DNA of 26,812 bases from CAVVEQ01 sp963747315 (GTDB taxonomy: Bacteria; Chloroflexota; Anaerolineae; Anaerolineales; Anaerolineaceae). Position 1 is the stretch's first letter. Each line of letters starts with the position of its first letter. A program made the translations under genes and the position numbers. The stretch covers positions 1-26,812 of the forward strand of contig CAVVEQ010000015.1 of the NCBI GenBank assembly GCA_963747315.1. The letters run 5' to 3'. Below, in pieces: positions 1 through 7,903 of this stretch. The notes under the pieces are model-generated. The model was not told the origin of the DNA. It did not search any database and worked only from the letters and a program-made list of their open reading frames with translations.

Positions 1-1092
1 ACCATTGCGGGCAGCTCCGCCCTGCCAGGAAAGATGACCGCACTAACGATTCCCGACCCGAGAGTTTGGAGCCCGGAGGTACCTTTCCTGTACGACCTGA
101 TCGTCCGGCTGGTGAAGGATGGCGCGATCGAGGATGCCGTGGGCAGTTATTTCGCCATGCGAAAATTCAGCCTTGTGGAGGATGAAGAAGGCCACGCGCG
201 ATTTGCGCTAAACGACAAACCCCTATTTCTGTATGGTCCGCTCGATCAGGGCTATTTCCCGGATGGGTTGTATACTCCGCCCTCGGAAGAGGCGATGCTC
301 TTCGATATTGAATACACCATGCGCATCGGATGCAACCTCATACGCAAGCACATCAAGGTGGAGCCCCAGGCGCTGGTACTACCACTGCGACCGGTTGGGC
401 TTGATCGTCTGGCAGGATATGCCCAATGGGGGAAAAATTGATGGCGAGGTGATCGCTTTTCTCAATCTGAGCGTGGGCTGGCACCGCAACGATACTCGCG
501 GGTTGGGGCGATTTGGCCGCGCCGAATCAGAAAACCGGGAGGAGTTCCGCACCGAATTGAAGGGAATGATAGACCTCCTTCACAATTCCGCTTGTATCGC
601 CTGTTGGGTACCAATTTAATGAAAGCTCGGGGTTAGTTCCAATCCCGCGAGATCGCCGACTGGGTGCTCGGGTATGACCCCACCCGCCTGGTGGATGCCG
701 CCTCAGGCTGGTTCGACCAGGGCGGCGGTGATTTTCAAAGTAAGCATATCTATGTGAAGAAATTGAAACAACCCAAACCCGACGGACGGTCTTTTGCGAT
801 CACCGAGTTTGGCGGATACACCCAGCAGCTACCGGGGCATATGTGGGACCCTGGGAAGAAATTTGGCTACCGCTTTTACGAATCCCGCGAAGCACTCACT
901 GCTGCATATGTTGAATTGCTGGAAACCCAAGTCAAGCCGCTCATCTCTCTGGGATTGACCGCTGCCATTTACACCCAGACTACCGATGTGGAGATCGAGG
1001 TCAACGGTTTTCTAACCTACGACCGTAAAGTAGAAAAAATGGAAGCCGATGCTATCCGAAAATCACACAAGGAAATCATTGGTTCGCTTTGA
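1..1092 (+). pseudogene. Decayed glycoside hydrolase family 2 (beta-galactosidase/glucuronidase-like) gene, 5' end outside window
   Basis: The reading frame is already open at base 1 and reaches a TGA at 1090-1092, so the 5' part lies outside the window. The translation matches the immunoglobulin-like and TIM-barrel parts of GH2 enzymes: VWSPEVPFLYDL near the start, RKHIKVEP, WQDMPNGG, a damaged WVPFNES block (acid/base NE at about 618-623) and SFAITEFGGYTQ, whose Glu (805-807) would be the nucleophile. The frame is broken several times. An extra G near 369-370 moves frame 1 to frame 2, a second break near 614 moves it on, and a third near 633-636 returns it to frame 1; the normal Gln codon there reads TAG. 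The conserved Trp after NES appears as Ser. Several independent lesions inside catalytic motifs argue for a true pseudogene. Intact relatives hydrolyse beta-glycosides. Confidence 0.85.
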
Positions 1093-1103
1093 TCTTCGTA
1101 GCC

Positions 1104-1553
1104 TCAGTCCCGGTTAATTGTGCTGGATCCGTTCTGGAATATCCTTAGGATCAGCAAGATTCCCCCCACCCCCACCGCGATGGTCGCCAGGTCATACAGG
1201 ATGATCGCCCCGAGGACCAACGCCCACTGCAAGCCGCCGGGTTGGGTTACCCCAGAAGCCAGCCCCATCGCCACCGCGGCTCCCTGTCCAGTGACCAGGA
1301 ACAGCACGGCTGCCCCCAAACCCGCCCCTATCCACCTCCGGTAACATTTGGCCCGGATGGACGCCCAGAGGAGCAATAACCCCCCGGCGAGGAAAACCGG
1401 GAACAGCTCTGCTGGGATCAGGTAATCAAAGTGGAATTCTCCCCGTTGGATCAGCACAGCCCCGGTGATGATCACCAGGGCGAGCACAGGAAACCACGCG
1501 AGCACCGTCCCAGCTACTGCAAGGATTTTCGTAATAACACTGTTCTTACGCAT
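1104..1553 (-). CDS. Small polytopic membrane protein, unknown function
   Basis: A 149-residue protein that I cannot assign to a family. It has about four hydrophobic segments: residues 8-35, a second near 45-65 (LFPVFLAGGLLLLW), a third in the Ala/Gly-rich stretch around 75-100, and a fourth near 110-140. A short basic patch (RAKCYRR) lies between the second and third, which suggests a cytoplasmic loop. A GTG two codons upstream keeps the frame open, but a perfect AGGAGG overlaps that GTG and sits about 6 bases before the ATG at 1553, so I start at MRKNSV. It follows the 1590-2108 gene on the same strand by about 36 bases and probably shares its transcript. Its 3' end lies 11 bases from the end of the convergent GH2 pseudogene. 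Confidence 0.7.
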   Translation of the reverse strand: MRKNSVITKILAVAGTVLAWFPVLALVIITGAVLIQRGEFHFDYLIPAELFPVFLAGGLLLLWASIRAKCYRRWIGAGLGAAVLFLVTGQGAAVAMGLASGVTQPGGLQWALVLGAIILYDLATIAVGVGGILLILRIFQNGSSTINRD

Positions 1554-1589
1554 CGCCACCTCCTCGCTGTGAATACCTTCGTTGCATGT

Positions 1590-2108
1590 TCACCCGATCA
1601 GCTGGTTGACCTTTTCTAAAGCTTCAGCCGCTTCAATTTCATTCGCGAAGCTGCCCACTTCAGTCTTCCGGTTATCATTAAAAATCACCTGCACTCCATA
1701 CGTGGACGGTGCATCGGACCAATCGTGTGTAATTACCTTCATTTCCGACACGTCATCAAATTGATACCGAAACCGGCGGATCGGGATGAGCGGGGTTTCA
1801 TAAGCATAATCGATTGTGCGAGTGCTGCCGTCAAAATGCAATGCCTGGTTCAACCCGAAAAGACCGCTGAAAATGAAAAGAAATCCAACCGCAACTGCCC
1901 CAAGAGATATGATGATGGCAAACACTAGCATCAGGTTGAAACTAGTCCAACCCGGGCGAATGAGAAGGTCGTAAGGGGCCAGAAATGGGATTAAACCGAA
2001 TACGATAAGCAATATTCTCACTCCAGTCGGCATCCGCTCCGAAAAAGTGATCTGGTCATTCTCCACGAAAAATGAAGGTTGTTTATTTGATTTTTTCATT
2101 CTGACCAT
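1590..2108 (-). CDS. Membrane-anchored PH-like protein, unknown function
   Basis: A 172-residue protein with a short polar N-terminus, two adjacent transmembrane helices (about residues 28-48 and 56-83) and a C-terminal soluble part of about 85 residues. The soluble part begins with a strand-turn-strand pattern (ALHFDGSTRTIDYAYETPL) and ends in an amphipathic helix (EIEAAEALEKVNQLIG). Two helices followed by a beta sandwich capped by a helix is the arrangement of small bacterial membrane PH-like proteins, but no diagnostic residues allow a firm assignment. The start has only a weak upstream signal. A second ATG three codons later (MKKSNK) is possible. The 5' neighbour on the same strand is the S51-like fusion, 56 bases away. 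Confidence 0.7.
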   Translation of the reverse strand: MVRMKKSNKQPSFFVENDQITFSERMPTGVRILLIVFGLIPFLAPYDLLIRPGWTSFNLMLVFAIIISLGAVAVGFLFIFSGLFGLNQALHFDGSTRTIDYAYETPLIPIRRFRYQFDDVSEMKVITHDWSDAPSTYGVQVIFNDNRKTEVGSFANEIEAAEALEKVNQLIG

Positions 2109-2164
2109 GATCTTTTTTGATTAATCACTAGTTTTACCCAGTTATGATCAGCCGGTAGGTCAAA

Positions 2165-3214
2165 TCACTGACGGGTTATGGTTTGACCATCTGGCGTGTC
2201 CCTTACCTGCCATCCCAGATCCTGGATCCTTTGGCGCAGGTTATCCGATTTCGCCCAATCCCCGGCTTCCCGGGCGGTCTTGCGTTCTTCAACCAGGTCC
2301 TGGATTTCATGCGGGATGGAGTGGGAGTCCGTCTCCACTTCAATGTACCGAAGGTGCTTCCATATCCCAGCCGGGATGCCTTCCTCGATGGTATCCGGAC
2401 AGTGAACGGGGCCGAGCCGATCGACCGGAAACGAAGTGCCAGCTGGGTGGATCTCAGGTTCGCTATTCTGCAGCAAGCTTACCGAGCTCACACCAGTGAC
2501 CGTACACACGCCGGAGGAAAAATCGATGATTAGGCCGGTATGCTCATCCAAGCCAAGTACAGTATGAGCAGGGGGAAGCATAGCAAGCCAGTCCTTGAAC
2601 CGATCCATACCGATGAAACAGCGGCTCGTATCCACCTCCGCACCGCCATCGGTGTTGTTCCAGTGCGGTACACAGGAAAGCGAAAGCCCGAAATCAGTGA
2701 AAAGGCCGAGTCCGGGTGGGCAGGTGATTTCTTGACCTACCTTGAAGATCTCATAGACAGGAACCACGCGCGCCCCAACGGCAATTGTCGCTGCGCTCGA
2801 AAAAACAAGTCCCGCTCCCTGGCGGTAACGAGCCCGAACCAGGTTCCATGCCAGCGTTCCCTTGAGTTGCCGGACGGCATAGGTAGGGCTGCCAGGACCC
2901 ATTACGATCAGATTGGCGCTAAGTAGTGGTTTTAGTATCGAGGGATCATCGGGACTGAACAAAGATCCGAGTTTGCGCGCCGGTACAAGGTCGATGACTG
3001 GTTGGTAATTCTGCAACCGGGTCTTCAGGAAATCCGCCATGCGCCCAGCCACTTGCGGTGAATTCAGCTCAAACCCGGCTGGAGTTTCCAGGATGGCTAT
3101 TCGCAATGGAGAAGGCAATTTCTGGGCGATAGTCTCGAAGATTCTGCCGCCAGCAAGAGAGGTCTCTCCTGAACCTAGTAATGCGATCAAACCGAATGTT
3201 TTGTGCAAGGCCAT
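2165..3214 (-). CDS. Peptidase S51/glutamine amidotransferase-like protein with CysRS-type C-terminal tail
   Basis: A 349-residue two-part protein. Residues 1 to about 260 look like the S51 (cyanophycinase/dipeptidase E-like) fold: LIALLGSGETS at the start, LIVMGPGSPTYAV near 102-114, the presumed nucleophile region GLVFSSAA with Ser140, and LGLDEHTGLII at 220-230, which resembles the conserved S51 block. Residues 303-349 (HEIQDLVEERKTAREAGDWA and on to DTPDG) match the C-terminal segment of cysteinyl-tRNA synthetases, where this helix pair helps recognise tRNA; no synthetase catalytic domain is present. The usual GxSAG elbow reads SSAA, so peptidase activity is uncertain. A TTG ten codons upstream is open but lacks a ribosome binding site. 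ATG at 3214 has GGAG just before it, though closely spaced. Substrate unknown. Confidence 0.8.
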   Translation of the reverse strand: MALHKTFGLIALLGSGETSLAGGRIFETIAQKLPSPLRIAILETPAGFELNSPQVAGRMADFLKTRLQNYQPVIDLVPARKLGSLFSPDDPSILKPLLSANLIVMGPGSPTYAVRQLKGTLAWNLVRARYRQGAGLVFSSAATIAVGARVVPVYEIFKVGQEITCPPGLGLFTDFGLSLSCVPHWNNTDGGAEVDTSRCFIGMDRFKDWLAMLPPAHTVLGLDEHTGLIIDFSSGVCTVTGVSSVSLLQNSEPEIHPAGTSFPVDRLGPVHCPDTIEEGIPAGIWKHLRYIEVETDSHSIPHEIQDLVEERKTAREAGDWAKSDNLRQRIQDLGWQVRDTPDGQTITRQ

Positions 3215-3319
3215 TTCTCCAATATCAGCAAGATTCGCTCGCAAACGGAGGCGAACAAGCTAATCGTCAGCTGAAGTCGCCAATAAACCATCACTAATCC
3301 TTTGAGGGAATTATAAGAC

Positions 3320-4036
3320 TTACCGGAAATAAAAAATCCCGAAACTCCAAAGGTCCATGACCCAATGGGTAATCATCAAAGGCAAAAGAAACCGCTCCTT
3401 TTGGTAATAAAACCCAAGAATCAACCCGATCAGAAACGTGAAAAGGATCTTATCCGGAAAAAACACGCCGTGGATCAGCGCGAAGGAAACCGACGAGAAC
3501 ACCAGGGCAGCCCAGGGTTTCTTCCCGCGAAGGTCAAACCCCGTCAGGATGTGCCCGCGCCAGATCAATTCCTCGGTGAAGGCCGCGGTGGCGGGGGTGA
3601 GTACCAGCAGCAGGATCATTTGGCAACCAGAAAAGCTCTGGTAGCTGAGTTCCGGCATTTGTCTGGCAAGCAGAGTGATATAGACCATCCAAATCGCGTT
3701 GACAGAGATGAACATCAGAATGGCTGCTCCCCAGCGAAAGCGAAAGGGAGAGTCGTCCTGGGAAAAAAGCTTCCGGATGGAATCCCCCGAGCGCTTGTAG
3801 CGAAGGATCAATACCAACGCGAAGAACCATTCCAGAGCGAACACCAAAGCACTGATCCCAAGTTGAAGGCGTCCGTAATCCAGTTCAAAGTGTGCAGGCT
3901 CAACCCCCTTGGCGGCAGCATAAACCCCGATATACATCACGCTCACGAGGATCAATGCGCCGATATTAAAAGCGATCGGCGGCCAGATCACGTAAGGCCA
4001 GACGTTGCGGCTCTCCGGTTTTCTCTCTTTGTTCAT
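3320..4036 (-). CDS. CPBP family intramembrane metalloprotease (CAAX/Abi type)
   Basis: A 238-residue multi-span membrane protein with the three CPBP motifs in order: EELIWR (Glu155, Glu156, Arg160), FALIHG (His189) and ITHWVMD (His224). In this family the Glu and His residues bind the catalytic metal inside the membrane, and members cleave prenylated or hydrophobic peptides or act in bacteriocin self-immunity. Seven or eight hydrophobic segments are visible, the first at about 20-42. The open frame extends 17 codons further upstream, but GGGAGGG lies five bases before the ATG at 4036, which fixes the start at MNKERKP. The third motif has Asp where many members have Asn. There is no adjacent peptide precursor, so the substrate is unknown. 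Confidence 0.85.
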   Translation of the reverse strand: MNKERKPESRNVWPYVIWPPIAFNIGALILVSVMYIGVYAAAKGVEPAHFELDYGRLQLGISALVFALEWFFALVLILRYKRSGDSIRKLFSQDDSPFRFRWGAAILMFISVNAIWMVYITLLARQMPELSYQSFSGCQMILLLVLTPATAAFTEELIWRGHILTGFDLRGKKPWAALVFSSVSFALIHGVFFPDKILFTFLIGLILGFYYQKERFLLPLMITHWVMDLWSFGIFYFR

Positions 4037-4111
4037 GTTGCCCTCCCATGAACAACCACTTGTACCCGGTTCATGGCTGATTGCCATTGAAATGGACTTC
4101 CGCCCGTTCGA

Positions 4112-4543
4112 TCACACAGTCAGTTTAACCTTTTCGATCTCCCCCACCATCAGCCAATCGTCCATGTTTCCATAAGCGCGCTTATCCACACCGAATGGGG
4201 ATAGCGCTTCGGCTTTGTCGATTCCGATCAACACCAGGTACCTTTTTCCACCCCAGCGGTTTCGCTGCTTTTCGGTCAGTTGCAACTGCCCCTGGTACTG
4301 CTTCACAAGGTGGATGGATTCCTCCTCCGTCATAGCGTCCGAGTTCAGGACTGAGGTCACCACTGATTTCGCCCGGATCAATCCCTCCGCGTCGTTATTC
4401 AGGAAATACAGCGTATCCCCGGCATTCACCCTTCCATATGGCATCTTTCGTCCAGTTGCACCGCGGATGATCATTGTTTTCTCCCCGCTGAGGATTCGCT
4501 CCATTTCCCTGGCTGATGCGTCAAGATAAACCACGTGGTCCAT
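4112..4543 (-). CDS. ASCH/PUA-like domain protein
   Basis: A 143-residue cytoplasmic protein. The N-terminal motif MERILSGEKTMIIRG is the ASCH-type signature in which a short helix with a Gly-x-Lys-Thr turn leads into a strand. NAGDTLYFLNNDAEGLIRAK continues the small beta barrel, and GGKRYLVLIGIDKAE supplies the last strand. ASCH domains share the PUA fold and are thought to bind RNA or modified nucleotides; a specific partner cannot be read here. The tail contains a conserved-looking YGNMDDWL block. Start: AAGGAGG lies six bases before the ATG, an excellent site. It sits 30 bases downstream of the barrel-protein gene and is likely co-transcribed with it. Confidence 0.75.
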   Translation of the reverse strand: MDHVVYLDASAREMERILSGEKTMIIRGATGRKMPYGRVNAGDTLYFLNNDAEGLIRAKSVVTSVLNSDAMTEEESIHLVKQYQGQLQLTEKQRNRWGGKRYLVLIGIDKAEALSPFGVDKRAYGNMDDWLMVGEIEKVKLTV

Positions 4544-4573
4544 GCTTCCTCCTTAAGAATCAGCTCGTAACCT

Positions 4574-5545
4574 TCACGTTGTGTTTTGCTTCTGCAGCAC
4601 CCTGATCGATAGCAGGGTCAGCCACCGTGAGGGAATCTTCTTCTGCCCGAACTCCCAATCCTTCCAGGCCAGCCAGACCGATTCCAGGGTGAAGCGTCCA
4701 TCCGAATCTGCCTTCCCCTGAAGCAGCGAAAGCATTTCAAGATAACGGGGATCATTTCTCACCCAGGTGAAGTGCGATAAAACCTCCAGCACGTGCAGCA
4801 GGTCGTACCAGATGAATGGCACCTTGACCTTGCGGAAATCCGTACCCATGTAGAAGATATAGGGATGATCGCTCAGGCTCTGCGCCCATAACCGCAGCAG
4901 GGTCTCTGTGCCCTCGCGACACACCTGGGAATCCCGCCAGTCATCCATCGCTGCCAGGGCTTTGAGCATGGCCAGTGTGGCGAACGGGCAGGGATCATCC
5001 TTCCGTCCGGGTCCGCGGAAATTCCCGAGCGACCTCGACACCGCGCACGGCCAACCGTTTTCCCGCGCGAGACCAGCCAGGAAAGCGGCTGATCTTTTCA
5101 CTGCTGGGTGTACCTGCTTGCCCATCTTCGCCAAGGCGTAAAGCAGCAGGGGGGCATCGCACAGCGCCCAGCCCAACTGATCCTCTCCGCTGCCGCCAAA
5201 ATGGGTGGGTACATTGATGGGCAACTGAAACGGGCCTTCTTCGGATTGGCTATCCAGAATCCGTTGTACGATTGGTGCCATCCCGGGGTCGTCCGCGTGC
5301 ACCCCGAGGTCTGCCAAAAAGGTCAGTTTGTGAAAAGGCTGTCCGGCGCTTTTATGGCTGGAGATCACCTGCCAAGGCCAATCCTGCAGTTCGCTGATGA
5401 TGCTCTGCACCTTTGGATCCGCCAGCATTCCCGCCCTGGCAGCCAGGACGGCGGGATCATCCTCCGTTTGACCCAGCAGGTCCAGCCGGGTGCGGTAGGC
5501 GATAAAAGGTTCACCTTCCAATAGCCAGTTAATTGGTGGATTCAT
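4574..5545 (-). CDS. Squalene cyclase/prenyltransferase-like alpha-alpha barrel protein
   Basis: A 323-residue soluble protein made of helical repeats. It has the character of an alpha/alpha barrel of the squalene-hopene cyclase and prenyltransferase superfamily: repeated Trp- and Gly-rich turns such as SQSEEGPFQLPINVPTHFGG, ENGWPCAVS and KADSDGRF alternate with helices. It is far shorter than a true triterpene cyclase (over 600 residues) and I see no DxDD motif, so terpene cyclisation is not supported. Related short proteins in bacteria are of unknown function. No Shine-Dalgarno lies before the ATG; instead a TATAAT ends eight bases upstream of it, which suggests a leaderless transcript. It heads the 5545-to-1104 gene run. 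Confidence 0.7.
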   Translation of the reverse strand: MNPPINWLLEGEPFIAYRTRLDLLGQTEDDPAVLAARAGMLADPKVQSIISELQDWPWQVISSHKSAGQPFHKLTFLADLGVHADDPGMAPIVQRILDSQSEEGPFQLPINVPTHFGGSGEDQLGWALCDAPLLLYALAKMGKQVHPAVKRSAAFLAGLARENGWPCAVSRSLGNFRGPGRKDDPCPFATLAMLKALAAMDDWRDSQVCREGTETLLRLWAQSLSDHPYIFYMGTDFRKVKVPFIWYDLLHVLEVLSHFTWVRNDPRYLEMLSLLQGKADSDGRFTLESVWLAWKDWEFGQKKIPSRWLTLLSIRVLQKQNTT

Positions 5546-5559
5546 TCAAATTAATTATA
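5543..5559 (-). promoter_or_regulatory. Possible leaderless promoter of the 4574-5545 gene
   Basis: On the minus strand TATAAT occupies 5559-5554, and the A of the start codon is at 5545, eight bases after the hexamer. A normal start site 6-9 bases downstream would fall at or next to the initiator codon. No good -35 hexamer is found at the usual 16-18 base spacing, and no ribosome binding site precedes the gene. Confidence 0.4.
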
Positions 5560-5619
5560 TCCCCCGAGACAAGATGTTACCGATCACCCTGATGCGGTTT
5601 TGCAGGATTCAAAAATATA

Positions 5620-7170
5620 TTACGCTGCTTCCCCCAGGATATCCTCCACCGCATCCTTTGCCCAATAAGCCACCTGCCCATTGCTGGAAAGCCTGCGGAC
5701 CCCGTCGATGTGGTTGCCCAGGGTGACGATTGGTGGTTCCTCAGAAGTCACCTCATCACGGGTGAGCACCTGTCCCAACCCGACGGTGGCGAGCAGCCCG
5801 TTGCACAGGCAGCGTTTTCCCTCTGCGTTCGGCGGCAGCCCGCGGTCGCGGGTGAACGCTTCCAGCGGTCCAGCGGGGCAGCGGTGGAAGATATGGCGCT
5901 CACCGGTTTCATTCGCCTTCAACAGTCCACGCTGCTGCAGCAGACCGATATCGCAGATCCTGCGCCTGTCTTGGTAAACCTTTTCATCCGCCAGAGTTCC
6001 TGGAAGTTGAACCACCTTGAAAGGGTACCCGGTGGGGGAAAACAGGGTGGTGCGGACCAGTTCCGATTCATCTACCCCTTCCCTGATCTTCTGTAGGATA
6101 GCGTAGCGCAGGTCCGGACGCAGGCCGGATTCCATCGCCAGGGCGAAATTCGTCCCCACCTGCACGCCAGCAGCCCCGGCACTTAATGCATTTTGCAGCC
6201 CCTCCCGGCTGCCGTAGCCGCCCGCCAGCCAGAAGGGCAGCCCCGCCCCACGGATGGCTTCCAGGTCGGGCTCATCCTCAAGCCCGTATAGCGGCTGATC
6301 GAGGTCATCCTTTATCATCGGTCCCTGCGGACCTGCGTTGTGCCCCCCGGCAGTGTGATGTTCAATGATGAATCCGTCCGGAGCGCCGGTCGGGCTCTGC
6401 GCCAGGGCCAGGGCAAGCGGTGCCAGCGAAGCTATTGCCAGGAATGCCGGACGCGCAATGGGCTGCCGGGTGAGGATTCCATCCAGAATGGTTTTCGGAT
6501 CGAACGCTATCTGGAAGGATTCCCCCGATTCCCGGTACAGCATGGGGATATCAATATTCACCGGTTGGTGCTGCGCCAGCATCGTGGAAACCGAAGGCAG
6601 CCCCTCCGGACTCCCCGCACCAACCACGATGCCATCCACCCCTGCCAGCATGGCGCCATACATGGCAAAGACCAGCGGCAGCTCGATCTTCTTGAGGAAA
6701 TTAATGAAGATCTTCCCGCTGTGCCCAACCTTCGCCAGCCAAACCTCGGCGAATGCAGTCAGGATTACCCTTTCGATCACATCCTGCGGCAGGGATAGGC
6801 CCACTATACCTGCATGGTTATCAGAAGCGATTATTTTATCGGTGCCATGAAGCGACCCGGCTGCCTGCATTGGGAAGTGACGGAACTTCTCTCCGGGAGC
6901 CTTCCCACCCTGGATGAAATACCGGGTGAAAAAGTCTTTTCCGAGAGGCGTATTGAATTTCTCATCAAACGCTTGGAATGCTCGGCGAACATGCCCGCCG
7001 GGATCGCCCAGCTCCAGGATTCGCGCATAACCCACATCCAGACCGATCCCGGAAACCGTTCCAGCGGTCACTCCTGGCCGCTCAATCGCGACCGCCCTGG
7101 CCAGCCGCCAGTTGGAGACATACGCCCCCATCCCGCCCTGGATCAATTTCACCTGACGAAGGAATTCCAT
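5620..7170 (-). CDS. Nitronate monooxygenase-like flavoprotein, long form
   Basis: A 516-residue TIM-barrel FMN enzyme of the nitronate monooxygenase/2-nitropropane dioxygenase family. Visible blocks are QGGMGAYVSNWRLA near the N-terminus, GVTAGTVSG (33-41), GVDGIVVGAGSPEG (178-191), EHHTAGGHNAG with the probable catalytic His277, and GGYGSREGLQNALSAGA followed by GVQVGTNFAL, the phosphate-binding part. Typical members are about 310-360 residues. This one carries extra sequence around 60-150 and a C-terminal extension after about 400 with Cys406, Cys431, Cys454 and Cys456 (KRCLCNGLL). The family oxidises alkyl nitronates or propionate-3-nitronate; the substrate here is unknown. The frame opens 12 codons earlier, but GAGGT lies 6-7 bases before the ATG at 7170, so MEFLRQVKL is preferred. 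It is divergent from carD. Confidence 0.8.
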   Translation of the reverse strand: MEFLRQVKLIQGGMGAYVSNWRLARAVAIERPGVTAGTVSGIGLDVGYARILELGDPGGHVRRAFQAFDEKFNTPLGKDFFTRYFIQGGKAPGEKFRHFPMQAAGSLHGTDKIIASDNHAGIVGLSLPQDVIERVILTAFAEVWLAKVGHSGKIFINFLKKIELPLVFAMYGAMLAGVDGIVVGAGSPEGLPSVSTMLAQHQPVNIDIPMLYRESGESFQIAFDPKTILDGILTRQPIARPAFLAIASLAPLALALAQSPTGAPDGFIIEHHTAGGHNAGPQGPMIKDDLDQPLYGLEDEPDLEAIRGAGLPFWLAGGYGSREGLQNALSAGAAGVQVGTNFALAMESGLRPDLRYAILQKIREGVDESELVRTTLFSPTGYPFKVVQLPGTLADEKVYQDRRRICDIGLLQQRGLLKANETGERHIFHRCPAGPLEAFTRDRGLPPNAEGKRCLCNGLLATVGLGQVLTRDEVTSEEPPIVTLGNHIDGVRRLSSNGQVAYWAKDAVEDILGEAA

Positions 7171-7310
7171 CGCGCTACCTCGAACTTTCCATTCCATTAT
7201 TATCACAAAACACCCGCAGGGTTGTATGCTTCACAGTACGGTTAATAACCCTTAATAGCACGGCAAGGTGCTCCCCAAGGTCAGGCATGCAAACCATCCG
7301 GGGAGATAGA

Positions 7311-7319
7311 TGGTATAAT
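7311..7319 (+). promoter_or_regulatory. Extended -10 promoter upstream of carD
   Basis: TGGTATAAT: a perfect TATAAT at 7314-7319 with the TGn extension. No good -35 hexamer is seen at 16-18 bases, which fits an extended -10 type promoter. Transcription would start near 7326, about 83 bases before the carD start codon. Confidence 0.6.
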
Positions 7320-7351
7320 GAATACGAATTCAAGGATCGTGATTTCTGATG

Positions 7352-7378
7352 CCAATCCTTCCGTGGATTGGTTTTTTT
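7352..7378 (+). terminator. Terminator-like hairpin in the carD leader (possible attenuator)
   Basis: CCAATCC (7352-7358) and GGATTGG (7365-7371) form a perfect 7-bp stem around a 6-base loop (TTCCGT). Seven T follow directly (7372-7378), the form of an intrinsic terminator on the plus strand. No plus-strand gene ends upstream of it within this region. It lies about 26 bases after the predicted carD start site, so it would stop the carD transcript early unless read through. Confidence 0.65.
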
Positions 7379-7408
7379 CTTTCTGCCCGGCAGGGTTAGG
7401 AGCAGGTG

Positions 7409-7903
7409 ATGCACTTCCAGGTTGGCAATCAGGTAATTCACTATACGCTCGGCCTCGGTGAGGTCGTTGGGGTGGAAGAGCGATCGCTTTCGGGGGAAAG
7501 CGTACTCTATTACCTTGTGCGCATCAAGGATCTGACGGTTTTCGTACCGGCCGATAATGGGACTGAGTGCCGGTTGCGCCCCCCATCCGCGAAGAGGGAT
7601 TTTCAAAAAATGTTGAACATCCTGGGACAGCCGGGAACGGAGCTGGCTGAAAATCGATTTGAGCGAAAGGCGGCCCTTCGCCAGGAGATGGCGGATGGAA
7701 AACCGGAATCCGTCTTCCGGGTGGTGCGGGATCTAACCTTCCGCGCCCGGACGAAAAATCTCAACGATGACGACAAGAATATCCTGGAGCGGGCGCTAAG
7801 CCTGCTGCGGTCCGAAATGGCCTTGGCGTTAAGTGTTCACCCGGAACAGGCTGAACAGGAATTGCAGAAACACCTACATCCACTGGAGGTTGCAGTTACT
7901 TAG
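7409..7903 (+). CDS. carD: CarD/CdnL family transcriptional regulator
   Basis: A 164-residue protein. The N-terminal 60 residues (MHFQVGNQVIHYTLGLGEVV then ESVLYYLVRI and VFVPADN) are the RNA polymerase-interacting Tudor-like domain shared by CarD, CdnL and the transcription-repair coupling factor. The remainder is helical (about 75-160), as expected for the DNA-contacting domain, which in CarD stabilises open complexes at rRNA and other promoters. Length agrees with the family (about 160). The ATG at 7409 has AGGAG six bases upstream; an overlapping in-frame GTG at 7406 is less well placed. The leader contains a promoter and a terminator-like hairpin. Its last 8 bases overlap the end of the convergent 7896-8855 gene. 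The gene name follows family membership, not proven orthology. Confidence 0.85.
   Translation: MHFQVGNQVIHYTLGLGEVVGVEERSLSGESVLYYLVRIKDLTVFVPADNGTECRLRPPSAKRDFQKMLNILGQPGTELAENRFERKAALRQEMADGKPESVFRVVRDLTFRARTKNLNDDDKNILERALSLLRSEMALALSVHPEQAEQELQKHLHPLEVAVT

Noticed and set aside
3365..4051. 228-codon plus-strand open frame
   Set aside because: It is antisense to the CPBP protease, which has all its motifs and a good ribosome site. The antisense translation is charge-rich and low in hydrophobic core, with no family resemblance.
7175..7606. 143-codon minus-strand open frame
   Set aside because: It runs antisense through the carD promoter, hairpin and N-terminal domain and has no recognisable domain or ribosome site.
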